A stretch of DNA of 64,000 nucleotides, from assembly GCF_002813915.1 (NCBI RefSeq), contig NZ_CP019335.1, positions 1,533,777 through 1,597,776 of the forward strand. Direction: 5' to 3'. Of the stretch, positions 61,604 through 64,000 are shown piece by piece. The translations under genes and the position numbers were made by a program. Source of the stretch: Tenacibaculum sp. SZ-18 (GTDB lineage: Bacteria; Bacteroidota; Bacteroidia; Flavobacteriales; Flavobacteriaceae). The notes beneath the pieces were generated by a model. It saw only the letters and a program-made list of their open reading frames with translations. It did no database searches and had not been told where the DNA came from. Positions within the stretch are counted from its first letter, which is position 1, and every line of letters starts with the position of its first letter.

Positions 61604-62491
61604 ATGATTTTAGAAAAGAGAGTACCCTTAAAATATTGGTTTAACCTTATTAAATGGGATATAGTTTTAGTTGCTTGTTTTGTATCAGCTAGTTATGTGC
61701 TAGAACAACAATATTTAAAAATTGAATTACCTTTATCTTTTAGTGGATTTTTAGGCACATCAATTACTCTTTTACTTTCTTTTAAATTAAGTCAATCTTA
61801 TGATCGATGGTGGGAAGCACGAAAAATTTGGGGAGCAATTGTAAATGATTCAAGGTCTTTTGTTACTCAATTATTAAATTACACAAATCAGAATGCGAAA
61901 GCTACAGTTACGAAAATGGCATTAAGACAAATAGCTTGGTGTTATTTGTTTGCTGATAATTTGCGAGAAAAAGATCCAGAAAACTCAATTGTAAAATATG
62001 TTCCTGAAGATGAAAAAGACATTTTACGTGGTCATAATCACCTTCCTCTTTCTATTCTTAACAAGCATTCTAATGACCTTAATAATCTTCACAAAAACGG
62101 CAATTTAAACGACTTTCAACAAATGCAAATCGATAGTACTATTGTCAGATTATGTGAATCAATGGGAAAAGCGGAAAGAATAAAAAAAACAATTTTCCCA
62201 AAAACATATAGACTTACATTAAGATTCTTCATCTTTGTCTTTTTGTTTCTTTTATCGTTGTCTTTTATGAATTTCAAAATGTGGATTGGAATTCCTGTTC
62301 TAATCGTAATTTCAATTCCTTTTTTGCTGTTAGAAAAAATTGCAAAAAATGTTCAAGATCCATTTAGTAATCGACCTACAGATTGTCCAATCGGCTCTAT
62401 TTCAAAAACTATTGAACTAAATATAAAAGAATTAATTGAAAATAAAGAAACTTCAATTTCCGAAGATAGTAACTCTTTCTATGAAATGTAA
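61604..62491 (+). CDS. Bestrophin-family (UPF0187) ion channel protein
   Basis: A 295-residue bestrophin homologue. The ATG at 61604 (MILEKRVPLKYWFNLIKWD) is preferred to an upstream TTG at 61511, as bestrophins begin close to the first helix. Helices are at about 17-37 and 43-62, then SQSYDRWWEARKIWGAIVNDSR, the family's best-known conserved stretch, and a second helix pair at about 205-245. Bacterial bestrophins form pentameric ion channels. No operon partner is evident. Family assignment is clear; the ion is unknown. Confidence 0.9.
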   Translation: MILEKRVPLKYWFNLIKWDIVLVACFVSASYVLEQQYLKIELPLSFSGFLGTSITLLLSFKLSQSYDRWWEARKIWGAIVNDSRSFVTQLLNYTNQNAKATVTKMALRQIAWCYLFADNLREKDPENSIVKYVPEDEKDILRGHNHLPLSILNKHSNDLNNLHKNGNLNDFQQMQIDSTIVRLCESMGKAERIKKTIFPKTYRLTLRFFIFVFLFLLSLSFMNFKMWIGIPVLIVISIPFLLLEKIAKNVQDPFSNRPTDCPIGSISKTIELNIKELIENKETSISEDSNSFYEM

Positions 62492-63016
62492 AGGATAAAT
62501 TTCATGTTTTTCGACAAGTTTATGTTGTTTTCTTGTATCATTCATGTTTTATTATATGGATTAAATTGTTCATAACCACTTGGCTGTCTCTTGTGAAACA
62601 AATTACTTATAGTATCACAAATTTGTTATCCTAATTATAGAATATCATTTGTCCCAACATGAAGACTATATACAGATATTGCTTAGAACAATATAAAATT
62701 ATAAAAGGAAATATACTGAACCTAAATATTGTACATCTCGGACCAACTAAAAAGAAATTGATAAATAAGTTGGATTTTTCTTCACTAATTATTTTAATCA
62801 AAGATTAGAAATAGAAGTACAGTATAAAATCAAAAAATATCATCTAATCATTTTCAAATATCAACTACAGAAATGTAGGAGGAATTGATACAGTTGGAAA
62901 TATCATTATTTTACATAACGATTTCTTTTCACAAAATTGAACGATTTCAAACAACTAACTCAAACAACTGATTTAAAGTAATTTTTGTATTTTTAAGTAT
63001 CAACTACAACCTACTT
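62492..63016. other. Intergenic region before the cytochrome gene
   Basis: About 525 AT-rich bases. A 49-codon frame (62659-62808) is present, but neither composition nor context supports a gene. The segment before 63017 should hold the promoter of the cytochrome-oxidoreductase operon; a near-match to TAnnTTTG (TAATTTTTG) is seen around 62979-62988 but is weak. Confidence 0.5.
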
Positions 63017-63631
63017 ATGAGGAAATCAGTAAAATTACTTGTAATACCTTTATTACTTCTTACTGGAATAATTTTAGCTTCTAATTTAAACAACTCGCCA
63101 GTATATGTTCTTGTTTCAAAAGAAATAGCTTCTTCAAAAAACAACAATGACAATTACACTAAAATGATGGACGTATTAATGAGTCCTCGATGCGTTAATT
63201 GTCACCCAAATGATAATATTCCAAAACAAGGAGATGATGCACATCCTCATTATTTTGGCATGTCTCGTGGAGAAAATAATTTAGGATATCAAGCAACAAA
63301 ATGTACTACTTGTCACCAATCAGAAAATAATAATTATTCAGGAGTTCCTGGTGCTCCAGGATGGTCATTAGCTCCAGAAAGTATGAAATGGGAAGGCGTA
63401 ACTAGAAATGAGATTGCAGAATCAATGCTAGATCCTAAACGAAATGGAGGAAGAAATCATGAAGAATTAATGCATCATTTAACCGAACACGAATTAGTTC
63501 TTTGGGCTTGGGAGCCAGGTATACGTGCCGATGGAACTAAAAGAAATCCTCCTCCTGTTCCTGTGGATGAATATATAAAAGCTGTAAAACAATGGTTTAA
63601 AGACGGAGCCATAATTCCATCTAATCCATAA
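63017..63631 (+). CDS. Diheme c-type cytochrome of oxidoreductase operon
   Basis: A 204-residue exported protein with an amino-terminal helix (about 4-21) and two heme-binding motifs, CVNCH (59-63) and CTTCH (96-100). The C-terminal part (AESMLDPKRNGGRNHEELMHHLTEHELVLWAW) is helical. It resembles the cytochrome placed before isoquinoline 1-oxidoreductase-type enzymes. The 2Fe-2S subunit gene begins within about 20 bp, so it is probably the electron acceptor of that molybdenum enzyme. Two hemes are implied by two CxxCH motifs. Confidence 0.83.
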   Translation: MRKSVKLLVIPLLLLTGIILASNLNNSPVYVLVSKEIASSKNNNDNYTKMMDVLMSPRCVNCHPNDNIPKQGDDAHPHYFGMSRGENNLGYQATKCTTCHQSENNNYSGVPGAPGWSLAPESMKWEGVTRNEIAESMLDPKRNGGRNHEELMHHLTEHELVLWAWEPGIRADGTKRNPPPVPVDEYIKAVKQWFKDGAIIPSNP

Positions 63632-63651
63632 TAATGACTAAATCCCTTTTT

Positions 63652-64000
63652 ATGAGAATTTCATTTGAAATAAATAATCAACCTACTTCTATCGATATTG
63701 AAGATGGCAACACACCTTTACTTTGGGTAATTAGAGATGTTCTAGATTTAAAAGGAACTAAATTTGGCTGTGGTAAAGCGGCTTGTGGAGCTTGTACAAT
63801 TATGATTAATGGTGAAGAAATTCGTTCATGTTCTTATGCGGTAAAATTTGCAGAAGGAAAAAAAGTAATAACTATTGAAGGTTTAGGAACACCTCAAAAT
63901 CCGCATCCTGTTCAACAAGCCTGGATTGAAAAAGTAGTTCCTCAATGTGGCTATTGTCAACCTGGTTTCATGATGGCTACAGCAGCATTATTAGAAAAAG
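63652..64000 (+). CDS. 2Fe-2S subunit of isoquinoline 1-oxidoreductase-type enzyme (partial)
   Basis: The start of a [2Fe-2S] ferredoxin-like subunit of a molybdenum hydroxylase, cut by the right edge. The preferred ATG is 63652 (MRISFEINNQPTSIDIEDGN); an in-frame ATG at 63634, 2 bp after the cytochrome stop, is possible. Plant-type cluster ligands are in FGCGKAACGACTIMINGEEIRSC, and the second cluster begins with CGYCQPGFMMATAALLEK. The small size and cytochrome partner fit the IorA-like subunit; the large molybdopterin subunit should follow outside the window. Confidence 0.88.
   Translation, partial: MRISFEINNQPTSIDIEDGNTPLLWVIRDVLDLKGTKFGCGKAACGACTIMINGEEIRSCSYAVKFAEGKKVITIEGLGTPQNPHPVQQAWIEKVVPQCGYCQPGFMMATAALLEK

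Noticed and set aside
62659..62808. 49-codon plus-strand frame before the cytochrome gene
   Set aside because: No leader, motif or ribosome-binding context, and low-complexity lysine/isoleucine content typical of AT-rich non-coding DNA.

Overview
This is a low-GC chromosomal window whose gene families point to a marine member of the Flavobacteriaceae (Bacteroidota). The evidence is a SusB-like GH97 enzyme beside a GH13 lipoprotein, a type IX secretion C-terminal domain, TonB receptors with a carboxypeptidase-regulatory-like N-terminus, LytS/LytTR two-component pairs, and TAnnTTTG promoter elements. A hydroxamate siderophore locus of the bisucaberin/tenacibactin type fits Tenacibaculum or a close relative; the genus is inference.

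Layout. (1) 1-3,335: the 3' end of a starch/alpha-glucan locus (GH97 fragment, GH13 lipoprotein), a long AT-rich gap and a DUF4251 lipoprotein. (2) 3,434-4,303: rlmF. (3) 4,391-5,978: fourteen tandem units of a ~115-bp imperfect palindrome. (4) 6,068-11,786: a tight four-gene DNA-repair operon (MBL-fold exonuclease, ATP-dependent DNA ligase, Lhr-like helicase, PdeM). (5) 11,787-16,000: a type II restriction-modification island. It has a small XRE regulator with three related operator-like sites, an EcoRII-C-like nuclease lacking the expected lysines, and a convergent cytosine methyltransferase fused to an integrase-type arm DNA-binding domain, with phased CGGAC repeats just upstream of its start. 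(6) 16,092-24,347: AsmA-like protein, cold-shock protein, two DEAD-box helicases, two DoxX-like proteins and a DUF6642-like protein.

(7) 24,530-40,541: a signalling and envelope region. Three LytS/LytTR histidine kinase-regulator pairs alternate with an ankyrin/PD40 protein, two small GG-leader peptides (one cysteine-rich), a T9SS-sorted protein, an outer-membrane/unknown gene pair and an ABC transporter whose permease is fused to an M1 peptidase.

(8) 40,602-60,756: an iron-acquisition supercluster. A TonB siderophore receptor with a PepSY/DUF3649/DUF3325-like reductase module diverges from an AraC-type regulator. An 11-gene operon (60,669 down to 47,313) encodes decarboxylase, N-monooxygenase, MFS exporter, a GNAT-NIS synthetase fusion, a separate GNAT and a separate NIS synthetase, then a nitroreductase, a membrane acyltransferase, an esterase, an RpfF-like (DSF synthase-like) crotonase and a fatty-acid-hydroxylase-type desaturase. 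A 33-bp direct-repeat element, matching at 30 of 33 positions, lies at the same distance from a TAnnTTTG box before both the receptor and the operon, so the AraC protein probably controls both. I infer that the operon makes a hydroxamate siderophore, possibly carrying an alpha,beta-unsaturated fatty acyl group.

(9) 61,604-64,000: a bestrophin-like channel, a diheme c-type cytochrome and the start of a 2Fe-2S subunit of a molybdenum hydroxylase of the isoquinoline 1-oxidoreductase type, cut by the window edge. No rRNA, tRNA, CRISPR array or intact insertion sequence was recognised.
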